A DNA stretch of 64,000 nucleotides from Siphonodentalium dalli (GCA_032622095.1 CP136061.1:52215762-52279761); one strand, 5' to 3'; shown: positions 33,417-47,236, counted from the first letter of the stretch. The notes: a model not told the origin generated them from the letters alone. Numbers and translations are program-made.

Positions 33417-34835
33417 TAGTATATATCATAAGGTACAGCTACAAACATAGTATTTAATTTCACCCCTGTTATTTTCTTATGTATGATGTACGTGTGTTTC
33501 CGTTTCCGTGGTCACAAATTACGCAATGTACTATCCACGTCGTATCGCATGTGGAATATGATGTAGTATAAATATATTGTATCTCTTTCAGTAAATGAGA
33601 AGTTAGCAATAAAAAAAAATGGTTCGCATCGCATGCAAACGGTCACTCTATTTATTTGACGATTTGTTGGAGTGAAATATATTTGTCCGAAATAAGTAAG
33701 AACAGTCCGAGCTATTCGAAATATTATGGCTCGTGTATTCCGTAGTTATGAGTAAATGAAGTAAACTAAATATTTTTTTAATTCCACAATGTCGGCGAAT
33801 ATTTCATGTCGCATGCAAATGGCTTTTATTGTTAATTTCATGAGATATTGAAGCTACATAAACAGTATCTTCATTTCAGTGAGTATATTACTTATTATCT
33901 GACGATGTGTAGTTCGCGTGTAACAATTTAAGTGAGGAATTGTGCTGACATATTTTTATGTAAGTTTAAACGTTGGCTATTCATAAACTATACATCGCAC
34001 GCAAATACCAATATGTATTCCATGTAAAGTAAATACCGGTATGAGACACTCGTTTATGTGACCATAATGGCTGCGATCAAAACAAAAACAATGCACATCT
34101 CTTGCAAATAGCTACTGCTAGTTAATGTACACTACTATTCTGAAAAACCCGGTAAATTCAAGTAAACGGAATCCAGTTCAAATTCACAATGCCGGTAATT
34201 TATATATAATGTATCTTTCATTTATACGGCCATTTTGTGAATTTACGAGGCGAACATCTAAATGGCAGATTACTTCTTCAATTGAGTTAATGAACCGTTA
34301 ATTGTTTAACATTGTGAAGAACATGTGTACCATTGTAATTGTCAATTTGTTTCCGTGAAGAATTACAATAATTAGATATATGATTTACGTTTATCTGAAC
34401 ATAATGCGTGCGATTCAAAATATTGCACTTCTCTTTCTAATGGCTAGTCATGCCATATAGTATATAATATGACAAAGAAGAAATTAATTCCACCAGTTTC
34501 AGTAAACGCAATGTAGATGATACAAAATAGTGTACATCGCATACAAACGCCCACTCTATTTATTTGAAGAATGATTGCAGTTCATGAAGTCAACTAGATA
34601 TATTTATATGTTGGAGTCAAACATATATGTCCAAATTTTGTGAGCTACTCATTATATTGTGAATCGTGTACAAATAACTATTTGTAACTATAAAACACAT
34701 TATGTGTAGATATATATATTCTGTATCTCGTTAATTAAAATAAAATAAATTGATTTCTTCAATTTATATTACATTTCTGACTTCGCATGCAGATGGCCCC
34801 TTCATATACATATGGGAAGCCAATTGACATTTAAT
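33417..34835. other. AT-rich non-coding DNA
   Basis: No gene is recognised. Loosely repeated phrases ('catcgcatgcaaa', 'ctctatttatttga', 'cagtaaatgagaag') suggest an old, strongly diverged tandem repeat with units of roughly 400 bases, but I cannot delimit it. Confidence 0.4.
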
Positions 34836-34837
34836 AG

Positions 34838-35250
34838 ATAATTGAGCTTAAGCGCAATAAGGAATCTCTAGTTGCACAGAACTATTCTTATTGTGCTTAA
34901 GCACAATAAGAGCTAATTGCACTTGAGTGCAATTAAAAATCTTCCTTATTGCGCTTCCATAAACTCCCTGTAATTCAAATGATGTAGTCGATATTGCAAT
35001 GGGTATAGTTTATTGGTGACCTGGTGACTTGTCCACATTGCAGAACTATTTGGATTCTACTATTTGCAGAGGGAGATATTAATTGCACTTAATCATAATA
35101 CGGATGAAATTATGCTCAAACGCAATATTATTGCTCTTAAGTGCAATCCCTAATTGAGCTTAAGCACAATAATGGAAAACCTAATTCAGGTTAAACGCAA
35201 AAAGTGAAGATCTTATTGCACAGAAGGAATATCTCATTGCGCTTATTGTT
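34838..35250. repeat. Cluster of CTTAAG-centred palindromic motifs
   Basis: TTGAGCTTAAGCGCAATAAG, TTATTGTGCTTAAGCACAAT, GCACTTGAGTGCAATTA, GCTCTTAAGTGCAAT and TTGAGCTTAAGCACAATAAT recur at irregular spacing with both orientations equally represented. They form potential small hairpins. No protein, tRNA or known element is recognised. Confidence 0.6.
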
Positions 35251-35400
35251 TTGGGAGTGACCCACGAAAATATTGCTTTATGATTTTGTATTGTTCTTAG
35301 TTAAAAAAGCAGGTTTTTTATATTGGGAATTTTTTTTTTCCTTATTTAAGTAAAAGACTTAATAAAATAATTTTTAGTTAAAAACACTTTCTACGTAAAT

Positions 35401-38400
35401 ATAATTGCATGACATACAGGGGAATATTTGGAATAATGTTAGTTATTCCTGCTATCTACTTGAATATATGGTTTGGTCTGGCTGGGTGATAAACGTTTTC
35501 ATTTTCTTATTAGATTAGAATCAAGTCATGCATTTCTTATAGATGTTTTATTCTTGTTCTATAAAACCTTTTTTTTCTAAAATCAGCAACGAAATCACAC
35601 TACCATTTTTTCTGACACAAGAAAACATTTCTTACTTTCCATTTTTTTTTTTAAATCAGAAGAAAAACGTATCGCTTTCACTAATCACTTTCTAAACACA
35701 AGCACAAAATTCTTGCTTTCTAATAGGTGTTCTTATAAGCTAGAATGTTTCTCTTAATTCTAGAAAACAATTCTAGACAGCAGAATATGTGATAAATGTG
35801 AATAACGTTTTCTAAACGTGTTCTAAGAATATTATTTCTTAAAATGAAAACATAAATCTCAAATGAAGAAATATTTTCTTGATAGAAAATAGTTTCGGTA
35901 TAAGTGTCTATTCGTTCCCGCCCATACGCAGTAGAAGCACATGGACATCCCCGGAATAAAGATGGGTGTTGAAACCACACATAGTGTACTATTTCCCAAA
36001 TCAAATATCACATTAAATAAGACTACACAAAATAGTGATGTCTCTCTGTAACGGAGTGGAGAATTATTAGTATTATCATTTTAAACATCCATATTTTAAA
36101 CTAGTTATAATAGGTTCCCTTCGGGGGCCTCCATACACAATCAGATGCCATGTGGTTCCCTTGTCCTCAAGAGGACGAACACCGGTGATCGCCCATACGA
36201 GCGTGAGGTGTATCATAAGGAATACATCATATATGGAGTCTGACAATGCATAAGAGGAAGAACACCGGCGATCGCCCATACGAGTGTGACGTGTATAAGG
36301 AATTCAGTCATATATGGAGTTTGGCAATGCATAAGAGGACGAACACCGACGATCGACCATACGAGAGTGACGTATATCATAAGGAATTCAGTTATATATG
36401 GAGTTTGGCAATGCATAAGAGGACGAACACCGGCGATCGTCCATACAAGAGAGTGACGTGCATCAGAAGGAATTTAGTTATATATGGAGTCAGACAATGC
36501 ATAAGAGGACGAACACAGGTGATAGACCATACGAGAGTAACGTGTATGAGAAGGAATTAATTCATATATGGAGTCTGGCAATGCATAAGACGACGAACAG
36601 CGGCGATCGACCATATGCTATATATAATTGCATGACATACAGGGGAATATTTGGAATAATGTTAGTTATTCCTGCTGTCTACTTGAACATATGGTTTGGT
36701 CTGGCTGGGTGATAACAAACGTTTTCATTTTCTTATCAGATTAGAATCAAGTCATGCATTTCTTATAGGTGTTTTATTCTTGTTCTATAAAACCTTTGTT
36801 TTCTAAAATCAGGAACTAAATCACACTACCACTTTTTCTGACACAAGAAAACATTTCTTACTTTCCAAAACTTGTTTTTTTAAATCAGAAGTAAAACGTA
36901 TCGCTTTCACTAATCACTTTCTAAACACAAGCACAAAATTCTTGCTTTCTAATAGGTATTCTTATAAGCTAGAATGTTTCTCTTAATTCTAGAAAACAAT
37001 TCTAGACAGCAGAATATGTGATAAATGTGAATAACGTTTTCTAAACGTGTTCTAAGAATATTATTTCTTAAAATGAAAACATAAATTTCAAATGAAGAAA
37101 TATTTTCTTGATAGAAAATAGTTTCGGTATAAGTGTCTATTCGTTCCCGCCCATACGCAGTAGAAGCACATGGACATCCCGGGAATAAAGATGGGTGTTG
37201 AAACCACACATAGTGTACTATTTCCCAAATCAAATATCACATTAAATAAGACTACACAAAATAGTGACTTCTCTCTGTAAATGAGTGGAGAATTATTAGT
37301 ATTATCATTTTAAACATCCATATTTTATATATATTTTATATATTAGTATAACAGGTTCCCTTCGGGGGCCTCCATACACACAATCAGATGACCATGTGGT
37401 TCCTTTGTCCTCAAGAGGACGAACACCGGTGATCGCACATACGAGCGTGAGGTGTATGATAAGGAATACATCATATATGGAGTCTGACAATGCATAAGAG
37501 GAAGAACACCGGCGTTCGCCCATACGAGTGTGACTTGTATAAGGAATTCAGTCATATATGGAGTTTGGCAAAGCATAAGAGGACGAACACCGACGATCGA
37601 CCATACGAGAGTGACGTATATCATAAGGCATTCAGTTATATATATGGAGTTTGGCAATGCATAAGAGGACGAACACCGGCGATCGTTCATACAAGAGACG
37701 TCGACTGACGTGTTTCAGAAGGAATTCAGTTATATATGGAGTCTGGTAATGCATTAAAGGACGAACACCGGCGATCGTCCATACCAGTGTGACCTGTATC
37801 AGAAGGAATTAAGTTATATATGGAGTCTGGCAATGCATAAGAGGAAGAACACCGGCGTTCGCCCATACGAGTGTGACGTGTATAAGGAATTCAGTCATAT
37901 ATGGAGTTTGGCAATGCATAAGAGGACGAACACCGGCGATCGTTCATACAATAGAGTGACGTGTTTCAGAAGGAATTGAGTTATATATGGAGTCTGGTAA
38001 TGCATTAAAGGACGAACACCGGCGATCGTCCATACCAGTGTGACCTGTATCAGAAGGAATTAAGTTATATATGGAGTCTGGCAATGCATAAGAGGAAGAA
38101 CACCGGCGTTCGCCCATACGAGTGTGACGTGTATAAGGAATTCAGTCGTATATGGAGTTTAGCAATGCATAAGAGGACGAACACCGACGATCGACCATAC
38201 GAGAGTGACGTATATCATAAGGCATTCAGTTATATATATGGAGTTTGGCAATGCATAAGAGGACGAACACCGGCGATCGTTCATACAAGAGAGTGACGTG
38301 TTTCAGAAGGAATTCAGTTATATATGGAGTCTGGTAATGCATTAAAGGACGAACACCGGCGATCGTCCATACCAGTGTGACCTGTATCAGAAGGAATTAA

Positions 38401-38956
38401 GTTATATATGGAGTCTGGCAATGCATAAGAGGAAGAACACCGGCGTTCGCCCATACGAGTGTGACGTGTATAAGGAATTCAGTCATATATGGAGTTTGGC
38501 AATGCATAAGAGGACGAACACCGACGATCGACCATACGAGAGTGACGTATATCATAAGGCATTCAGTTATATATATAGAGTTTGGCAATGCATAAGAGGA
38601 CGAACACCGGCGATCGTTCATACAAGAGAGTGACGTGTTTCAGAAGGAATTCAGTTATATATGGAGTCTGGTAATGCATTAAAGGACGAACACCGGCGAT
38701 CGTCCATACCAGTGTGACCTGTATCAGAAGGAATTAAGTTATATATGGAGTCTGGCAAAGCATAAGAGGACGAACACCGGCGATCGACCACACGAGCGTG
38801 ACGTGTAATATAAGGAATTCAGTCATATATGGAGTCTGAAAATGCATAAGAGAACGAACACCGGTGATCGACCATACGAGAGTGACGTGTATGAGAAATA
38901 ATTCAGGCATATATTTTTAGGATAATATTTTATTTCATAATACATTATACATTAAT
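35401..38956. repeat. Right arm of the foldback-like inverted repeat
   Basis: From inside out: AT-rich unit (35,401-36,170), zinc-finger-derived array (about 36,168-36,612), second AT-rich unit (36,613-37,410) and a longer array (about 37,411-38,915). It ends with ATTATACATTAATAC, which matches the left arm's outer end in reverse complement. Here the finger frame reads on the plus strand, for example 36,246-36,560 and 38,421-38,633. The outermost array shows a higher-order period of about 335 bases (four finger units). Frameshifts and stops break the finger frame often. Confidence 0.85.
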
Positions 38957-39399
38957 ACATTAATATGACCATACGTAAACGTAATAAAGCCCACGTAGAT
39001 TAAATCTGACAGTTTGCGATCCAAAATACATTTATAATAATTACCGCTTTTGAATTATACCGGTATCGAAATTAGTCGACGAAAGATAAAGGGAAATAAT
39101 GACATTTCTTCCTGTGCTCAAATAGAACTTTCGAAGAGGTGTTCTTTTGTGCGACACTGTTCACATGTTCACAACATGGTATCTACTCGATGGGTTTACT
39201 GGTAACACCGAAGATCTGGTCTGCTTGACAGCGTGGAGATATAAAAAAATTACAGTACAATATGCTCCAAGTTGTGTGTTGAAATTCTGCACTACATTTG
39301 CATAAGTTGGGGGGAATTGTGTGAGCACATGGTGACGTCATATAGTATAGTACAGTTCACAATCTGAAGGAACAAGGCCATATCCCAACTAAAGAACAC

Positions 39400-41090
39400 A
39401 TGTGTGACATTAAGAACTAACCATGCACGATTGAACATAGTGACATTAACCGATTGACAGACCCATGTCACAGTGTATGTCGCAAGCATATGAACGCATG
39501 CATTTGACACTATATCAAAATGTGGGATACATACACAAAACCGCACGCGTGTGTTACTTGTATCAGTATATCGAACGATTGCAATGTGTAAGGACCGCAC
39601 GTTCAGTCAATACCCTAAGTGTCATCCTTACGCGACACAGGCATGCACATAATTCCCAAAATTCAGTCATACCAGATCGAGAATATTGTACCCAATTACA
39701 GGTTATGTCACACCGTTATAAGGCGTTATTTGCTTGTGTAAAGCGTTCCTACATCAATAATGTGTACACTGCTACTACGTCAATAAAGCTATTTTTAGTC
39801 AATATATACCAGGATATGTTGATCAACTTGGGAACGCAATGTGAAATTAAGAAGTAGCCACGATTGAATACAATGTACCACTACCGGTTGGACAGACTAT
39901 TGCCATAACAAGTGTATGTCGCAAGCATATGGATGCACTTATGACACGATATCAATGTCGCACGCTTGGTATGGAATATATACACAAAACTACGCGTGTG
40001 GGTTACTGTTGTCAGTATATCGGACGAGTTCAATGGCGTAGGATAGCACAATCTGCCAAAAAACATTATTGTTCTCCTTAAGATACGCATGCATGAGTAT
40101 CATACACTATCGGCCAGTAACACACATGCAATTTGGTCTGTTTACCACACGCTCGATCGATATATTCTAACTGACTCTTCCCCACGGATGTCTCTATATC
40201 CCTTCAAGATAGATGTTGCCTAACACTGTTTCTTGAATGAAAGTGCTCAATTTCAGGTAAAAAAAACCGCATAGATTTAATCATAAAACCTGCATTTTAG
40301 TGACTTCATTTGTATATTTCATGCGATAATTGTCATATCTGCTTCAAAATAATACGGACAACAAACACCATCAGCACCAACATTCAGTCATACACGTAGT
40401 CGAGAATACTGTACCCAATTACTGGTTATGTAAACATTTTAAGGCTTTATTTTGTGTACACTTTGTGCACTGCGCTACTACGTCAATAAAGCAATGTTCA
40501 GTCCATATGCGAGGATCCATTGATCGATGTCGCAACCATGGCATGTGAGCGCCCCTTCCGGAACATCGACTTATCCCAACTCTAGAACGCAATGTGAAAT
40601 TAAGAATTAGCCACGATTGAACATAGTATACCACTAACGGTTTGTCAAACTATTGTCACATACTGTATGTCACACGCGTATGGACGCACTTGACACGACA
40701 TCAATATCGCACGCTTGGTACGGAATATATACACAAAATCGCATGCGCGAGTTACTGTTGCCGTATATCGGACGAGTGCAATGGCGTAATGATCGCACGA
40801 TCAGTCAAATTTAAATTGTTATCCTTCCGCGACGCATGCAAGTATGTCATATACCAGGGACCACTAACATGTTCATATGCGGGGCTGTTAATCACACACT
40901 GGAACGGCTTATTCTAACTGACGCTTCCCCACAAGTGTCTCTACATCCCTGCATTATGGATGTTGCTTAACACAGTTTCTTCAATGAAAGTGCCAAAATA
41001 TATATAACGATTTAAACTCATAGATTTAATCATACAACCTGGAAATTTTAAGCATTTAGTGACTGTTTGTATTTTTCCTGCAATATTTGT
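39400..41090 (+). repeat. Diverged direct repeats of about 0.45-0.75 kb (three copies)
   Basis: The block GTGAAATTAAGAANTAGCCACGATTGAA (abridged), then GTATGTCGCAAGCATATG, CGCACGCTTGGTA, GAATATATACACAAAA and TATCGGACGAGT recurs from about 39,405, 39,838 and 40,585. The copies have accumulated many differences. Short open frames in it have no protein similarity that I recognise. Confidence 0.65.
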
Positions 41091-44000
41091 TTAACCTTTT
41101 AATGCTGGGAGCTGCACTGTTGCAGCATTAAAGACCATGTTCCAGTGTCTTCTCTTATATAGAAAGCCTCGTATATGTAAGAGAATGCGTTGGCACAGGG
41201 TTTTCGTAATATTTCCGGAAACTCAAGTCATGAAATTGTTTAAATTTAATAGACACCAAGCACCATCATCATCAAAACTCTAATAGCAGGTAGCGTTGAG
41301 AACACTGTACACAATTACTGGTTATGTCACAATTCTAAGGCCGTATTATATATTTTAATGCGCTCTCACGTCACTCATTTTCACACTGAGCTGGTACATA
41401 GATAAAGGACTTTCAGTCTATATTCTAGGATGAGTTCATCAATGTCGCAACCATATGGGCGTCTTATAGAAGCCGATGTTAGTTTAGCGTCCCATTTGTT
41501 GATTTAAGTAGGTTTTGTCGAGGCTTTAGATCATGTAATAAATATAATCTATAACTCGTCCCCATAGTATAGGCTACATGGCAGAATTTACAAAACTCGT
41601 TCACTACATTAGGTCTGGACCTCAACAAAGGCTCGTCCAGATCTAATTTTCTGGACTCATTTTGTAAATTCCGCTATAAACTGGGGACTCGTTGTAGATC
41701 CTCTCTTTATTCCACACGCTGACCCCTGGAACATGACAAATGAGGCAAGAATGAAAAAATACCAACCGGTATGATGGCAGTATCTCATTCTAATAACAAT
41801 ATTGCTTGTTGGTGAATTTGGATTTAGTTCAAAATAATATGATCACATTGTTGGCACCAATATTTTATTAATCAGAAGGCAATCACATCACACAGGACTG
41901 GCCAGGAGTCTTCATGTCTTTTCATTACACTTCCTGTTAGACATACATGTACAGTCACCTTCAAGTGTAAATTATGACACTTTCCAAACGTAATAGAACA
42001 AGATTTACATTCTCCAGAATTGAAGCAGTGTATATTTTCCTTAGAACAATTGGATCAATACCTTGTACTTTCATAAGATGTTTTGCACTGAATAAATAAA
42101 TACACATCAGCTTCCTGGAGTGAATTCCTTGGTGACCTCAGGTCAAGAATCACTATACCGTGTACACATATTACACATATATGCATCCACCCCAAAAGTA
42201 TCAATTGCACACATGACTACCTCCAATATAATTTAGAATAGATGATGTATTTTCTGTTATCCTGTTTTTTCATCATTTCCTTCTACTAGTAGTATTATAA
42301 GGAAGCTGAAATTGCAAGTTATTAAAAGTTTGTGTCCTTGATGTTGATATTGTCTTTGTGTGTGAATAACATTCCACGACGAGAGCCCACAGAAAATAGT
42401 GGATTTTACATTTGTGTCATCATAGTCACGATACAACAGTTCCATTTAATCTCTGATTGTGAATTTTAATTTTTCACTTGTCCAAGGAAATTGTCTGATG
42501 CCTTTTCAAAATGTATTCAGAACCAGTAAATTTCAGATCACAGAGTTGAACTTCTGATAGTTGATATAGTTATATAGTTATATGTGTGATAAGCAGGATG
42601 TAGATCCAAAATATCCCTGAAAATATAAAATAAAAACAATTTAAGTATACAATAATACATACACAATACAGACATGATTTTAACAAGTATGGTTGCACAA
42701 CTGTTAAATAAAAGGAACGACTAACAGTCCTGTTTTATGCCGAGCAGTTTGAACTACCGAGTACAACCATGTAAATGTGTGCTGACATCTAATTTAATAG
42801 CTATGTTGTGAACATTAAAAATAAACAGTAGTAACTACTAGCTGGGATACCACGAGTTTGCTTTAATGATGGTTAAATAATTATTGTGCCTACAAGTCAT
42901 CCAAGCTAATTATTAGTGTCTCTTTGATTTACCTGGGGTAAACCGCACCTATTCCATGAGACACCTGGGAAAGTTCCCCCTACATATATTCTAAGCTGAT
43001 GAAAACGCTCTTTATTGATAATTATTAGTGCCACTTTAAAATCATCTGAGAAACACAGCACCTATCCCACGGCAATCCCTGGGTCACGTTACAGTACCCC
43101 CTGTGTATTAATTTTCCTACATATATTGATTATCTTCTAAGCTGATACTGCTTCTAAGCTGATGTTATTTATTAACCCTTTACTAACTGGAGCTTCCTGA
43201 AATTTTTCAAAAACCCTGTGCCAATGCAGGGTCGCCAATATGGCGCCTCGCATATAAAAGAGAATGCATTGGCCAAGTCCTTCCCAGGAAAAGGGAGCGA
43301 TTGCTCGCACACCAATAATGACTCACAATATTTTATTCGTAGATGCCAAAATTTACACTTGTCCACTTGTCAAAATGTTCATGGTCACTGTAATAGTTTA
43401 TTAAATATTGAAATTGTCGAAGGTATATTTATAACCTTTCCCATCTCAGTTAAATTACATTGTATGGGCATGTGAAAAGTTTAACTGGACATATGTCTAT
43501 CCCACAGGTATTATTATTTGTTTGGCCTAATATGCTTGAGGATTATTAGCGTTGGCCATGTGTTCTGTGATGGGAACCATTATTTAAACAGTTGCTACTA
43601 GGATGCTAATAAGACATTTATCTTTCATGCTAAGTTTGTAACAGTACAAGTAACTTAAAATGGTTGAGTTTTAACATGTATGTTTCCATGATAACTGCGA
43701 TGAACAGTGCCTTGTCACTGAGGATCAGTGTCCACTGAGCCACTGACCATGCACATGAGAAGATAAATTTACTTTCAGAAAAGTTCTACTTGTGCGAAAC
43801 AAAAGGAGAACAATGTAATTGTACTTGCTCTCACTGATCGTTAGCGGACTAAACAATAAAAGAATTGAAAGACAGACCAATTGGGTTTTAACATAACAAC
43901 AAATCATGTAGTGATTTCGCATTCAGTAAGTTAATCCATTTTATATCTCCGCTTACACATGGATAGGCCTACATGGGGAAACCGAAAAAAATGCATGGTT

Positions 44001-44885
44001 AAACTGATCATGATGGAAGGCTTACATGATAGTTGTTTAGGTTTAATGTACGGCATAGTTGACTAGTTGTTTAGGTTTAATGTATAGTGTCTTCACGATG
44101 GAGTTGTGTTTAAATTTGTTTTGTATTTATAACAGGAAGAGGCAAAAGTGTGTAACGACAAAGTTCGGCAAAAAATTATCGCTGTCGAGGAAACAAAATT
44201 AGGTTTGAGGACCTGAACATGGATTTTGGTCAGTCGAAACATGGATATTTTTTTGGACTTTTTATATGTACTGGTGCAATGCAGTACATGTATGTTGTGC
44301 ATGGCGATTCTCAAATATATCTTCAACATCGATTAAGAACTGTGTCTGTAGCTGCGTAAATTTAAAACTGAGCGAAAAATAATAATGTTCATATATGAGC
44401 GAGAGACTATTATATTATTACAAATATTAGGATGAAAGTTTCAAAAAATAATAGCTGGATCCAAGACAATTCCCGCTACGGTATTTCCTTGAATTTGAAA
44501 TCATGATTAACTTGAAGATGAAGACGTGTATAAACATACTAGTAGTGGTGAAGGTGATGCCATTTGGTATTGCAGAATGGTTAATGTCAATGTTCTATCA
44601 TTCGACAATTAAGTCAACAATGCGAGAATTCGAAATTAAATTCACAGAATAAAACAAACATACGGCATACAGTTTCATGTTCGGTGCTGGATGGCACCTC
44701 TCAGAATACGTTCAATTCTCCTCTTATATCCGACGATTCCGATATTATGATCTTTATTATATATGCATTATGATTAAATAAAGTTATCATTTAAAATAAA
44801 TGTAATTAAATTATTATTTCGCCAAAACCTCAAATTCCCCAAAACACAATAGTATAGAGTCGCCAATTAATAACGCTACGCACAT
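41091..44885. other. Non-coding; two degenerate MITE palindromes
   Basis: No exon is supported over this long stretch. Degenerate relatives of the 69-bp palindrome are at 41,142-41,194 and 43,219-43,273, each preceded by a TTAACC-type MITE end (41,094 and 43,172). A palindromic element with GTTGTAGATC arms is at about 41,550-41,705. Confidence 0.5.
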
Positions 44886-45260
44886 AAGCCGCTTACACAT
44901 TTTAATTGGAGCCGGCCGCTTACACTTTACAGAACGAAAAATTTAATAAAATCAACAAATTTGTGATTTTAAAAACGATTCAAACGTCAATGTATTCCAT
45001 GCCATAACAAGGACATATGTACTAAATTTCAGTCATATCAATTTATAAACAAAGAAGATAATGCGACATCAAGTCCGCTTACACCTTTTAATTGGAGCCG
45101 GCCGTTTGCACTTTATAGTGTGTTTCAGAACGAAAAAGTTGAATAAAATCAACAAATTTGTGAATTTAAAAACAATTCAAACGTTATTGTATTCCATTTC
45201 CCAGTCCGGACATATACACCAAATTTCACCTTTTATTTGGAGCCGGCATCGGCCTCGGCA
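44885..45260 (+). repeat. ~160-185-bp tandem repeat (2-3 copies)
   Basis: CCGCTTACAC then TTTTAATTGGAGCCGGCCG, ACTTTA, AGAACGAAAAA and ATCAACAAATTTGTGA recur at about 44,890, 45,075 and, partially, 45,230. No coding signal. Confidence 0.65.
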
Positions 45261-45772
45261 TACACTTTATAGTGTGTCCCTTCCGTTCTGTCTAAATAAT
45301 TTCTGGTCGCAGGTAATGACACCTTTGACAAAACTGTGTTCATAAATTAATCATTGTCGCTGTGTACATAGTGGTATTATTAGTACTCACAACTTCACAA
45401 GTATAATCACAATTGAGGTAGATGCTTGATTCGTTAAAATTGTAATTTCGAAATTTGTTGCAAGAGTGAATCGTGGAATTATGACTCTGAACCCGAGTCA
45501 CTGAGAACTAAGTTAGAACTTAGAAGTTAGAGACAATAGAGTCAACGGTCAAGACTCAAAAGTCAGTCTTCCCTCGCCTGGAATTGGTTACATTCGCGGT
45601 CAAACAAGGCGTACAGTGGTACATCCGACATCCGATACTGAACATGTACATCACTACATGTACTCACCTTGTATATCATAATGTAAGCATTTTTTTCTCA
45701 CCCACTGCGTGTGTTGTAATTGGTCATTCGTGGAAATAATAATCCGAGGTGGTGATTTTCAACTTTGTTTGA

Positions 45773-45783
45773 ATAGCATCACT
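45773..45783. repeat. 11-bp target-site duplication of the 104-bp palindromic element, left copy
   Basis: ATAGCATCACT here is repeated exactly at 63,034-63,044, immediately outside the two ends of the short palindromic element that the large MULE later entered. Confidence 0.75.
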
Positions 45784-45792
45784 GGACTAGAT
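45784..45792. repeat. 9-bp target-site duplication of the MULE, left copy
   Basis: GGACTAGAT directly precedes the first base of the terminal inverted repeat. The exact copy follows the last base at 62,930-62,938. Nine bases is the typical Mutator-superfamily value. Confidence 0.93.
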
Positions 45793-46118
45793 GCAGAAAG
45801 TTGGATATTGAAGGAGTCGTCCGCCAACTTGACCTTTGTGATTTGACCTTTAGCATTCCGCGCAATATTTCGACCGCCATTCTTAACTCTTTAGAGCGGT
45901 AGGTTTGAAGATATTTTCTGTTGGATATTTTTGTATTTTTGAACAGAAAAATGACTAATAATCTTCATAAAACTACGACAGATAGTATCCGTATAAATTT
46001 GTCGCCAATAATGCGTAATTGTTGGGGCCTATACTCTATTATAGCCATGATAAATTATAATTATAAATGTTTATTGACCGTAATTTAACGACTTCTGAAT
46101 TTGTCAATATTGACATTG
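45793..46118 (+). repeat. Left terminal inverted repeat of the MULE
   Basis: Pairs with 62,603-62,929. It contains CCGCCATTCTTAAC (a near match, on the opposite strand, to the YY1-type AANATGGCGG motif) and three short GACCTTT direct repeats. Transposase binding sites and promoters of MULE genes usually lie in these repeats. Nothing here shows which bases are used. Confidence 0.9.
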
Positions 46119-46496
46119 AAATGATTGCTGATTAAGTCAAAGTCATGTTATTTAATTAATGCTGTTTTGCGTAAATTATATTAGGGCCGTGTCAATTAAT
46201 GTAAAAAATGCTCAATATGTAAGGTAGGCTCACCCAATTTCTTAATGATATTATTAGTAGTATATTAATTAGTCTAGTGCCCCTTCAAGTTCAAGTTCAA
46301 TTAATTTAAATTTTGAAATCTAATATTAGTATTACTATAGTCATCTGATTTTGAGGTAAACATCACCTGTTAGTATTAAATAAACAATAATAATAATAAT
46401 AATTACATGGCACTCTCCAGATATTAAAACTATAATAAAAGCTACCATATTTATATGTTTTCAACTGATATAATATACCATATGCTCTTTGTTACT

Positions 46497-46640
46497 TTAA
46501 AGGTACCGGTACCTTACTCAATCCGATTAATCATTAAGCACCCCTAAATTACTATTTATTTTCCAATCAATTATTTTTACCCCCCACCCAAAGCCAAAGA
46601 AATAGTAATTTATGAGGGTCTGATCGGATTGAGTACCTTC
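46497..46640. mobile_element. ~145-bp MITE-like palindrome inside the MULE
   Basis: The left arm CTTACTCAATCCGATTAATC and CTAAATTACTATTT pair with the right arm AAATAGTAATTTATGAGG and GATCGGATTGAGTACC. A fragment of the same family is at about 11,300-11,720. I found no clear target duplication. Confidence 0.55.
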
Positions 46641-46674
46641 AACTATTGCTCATTATTACTATTGGTGCTTCTTT

Positions 46675-46880
46675 AAAGTGATGTGAAACACTCCAGTAGG
46701 GTGAACAAATAGAAATGAGGATAATTTTGCTCAAACTTTATTTATGTGTACAAATAATAAATCCAAACTGACAACACACACCGTCATTAGTATATATTAA
46801 TTAAATTCAGTGACTCTCGATGGTGAAATAATTTTTGGCAATTTATCGCCAATTGTTGTGCCCCGAAATCTAGAACTGGA
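46675..46880 (+). repeat. Dispersed repeat inside the MULE
   Basis: The same block order as 8320-8520 in reverse complement: AGTGATGTGAAACACTCCAG, GGGTGAACAAATAGAAATGA, CACACCGTCATTAG and AATTAAATTCAGTGACTC. It shows that interspersed elements have entered the MULE or were mobilised with it. Confidence 0.65.
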
Positions 46881-47236
46881 AGTGAATATTTACAATTGAG
46901 CTTAGTTCAAGTGATGTTTTCTGTGGAGGGGTAACGTCTATTCGCTTGAGATTTTCTGTGACGTAGTAGAATGCCATATTCCTCCAGTTGGATATAAAAT
47001 ACTGTCTAAATACTGAATTAACAGTTTAACACACCCGAACAAGTGTAAGATTATTTGAGGTAAATACTAGTAGTACATATCCTTTGACAGTTCCCATGTC
47101 ATTTTACATCTGTGCACTAATTTTGTAGTAAATTTCTCACCAGTAATGATGGTATGTTGAATAATACTCTATTTATATAACACTAATTATTTTCTCTTTT
47201 TTTATTTTTCAGTCATAATCATCAAACAAATTTAAC

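Noticed and set aside
17985-38956. Target-site duplication at the outer ends of the foldback arms
   Set aside because: The flanking nonamers (TATTATAAA and ATTAATATG) do not match, so I do not claim a single transposition event.
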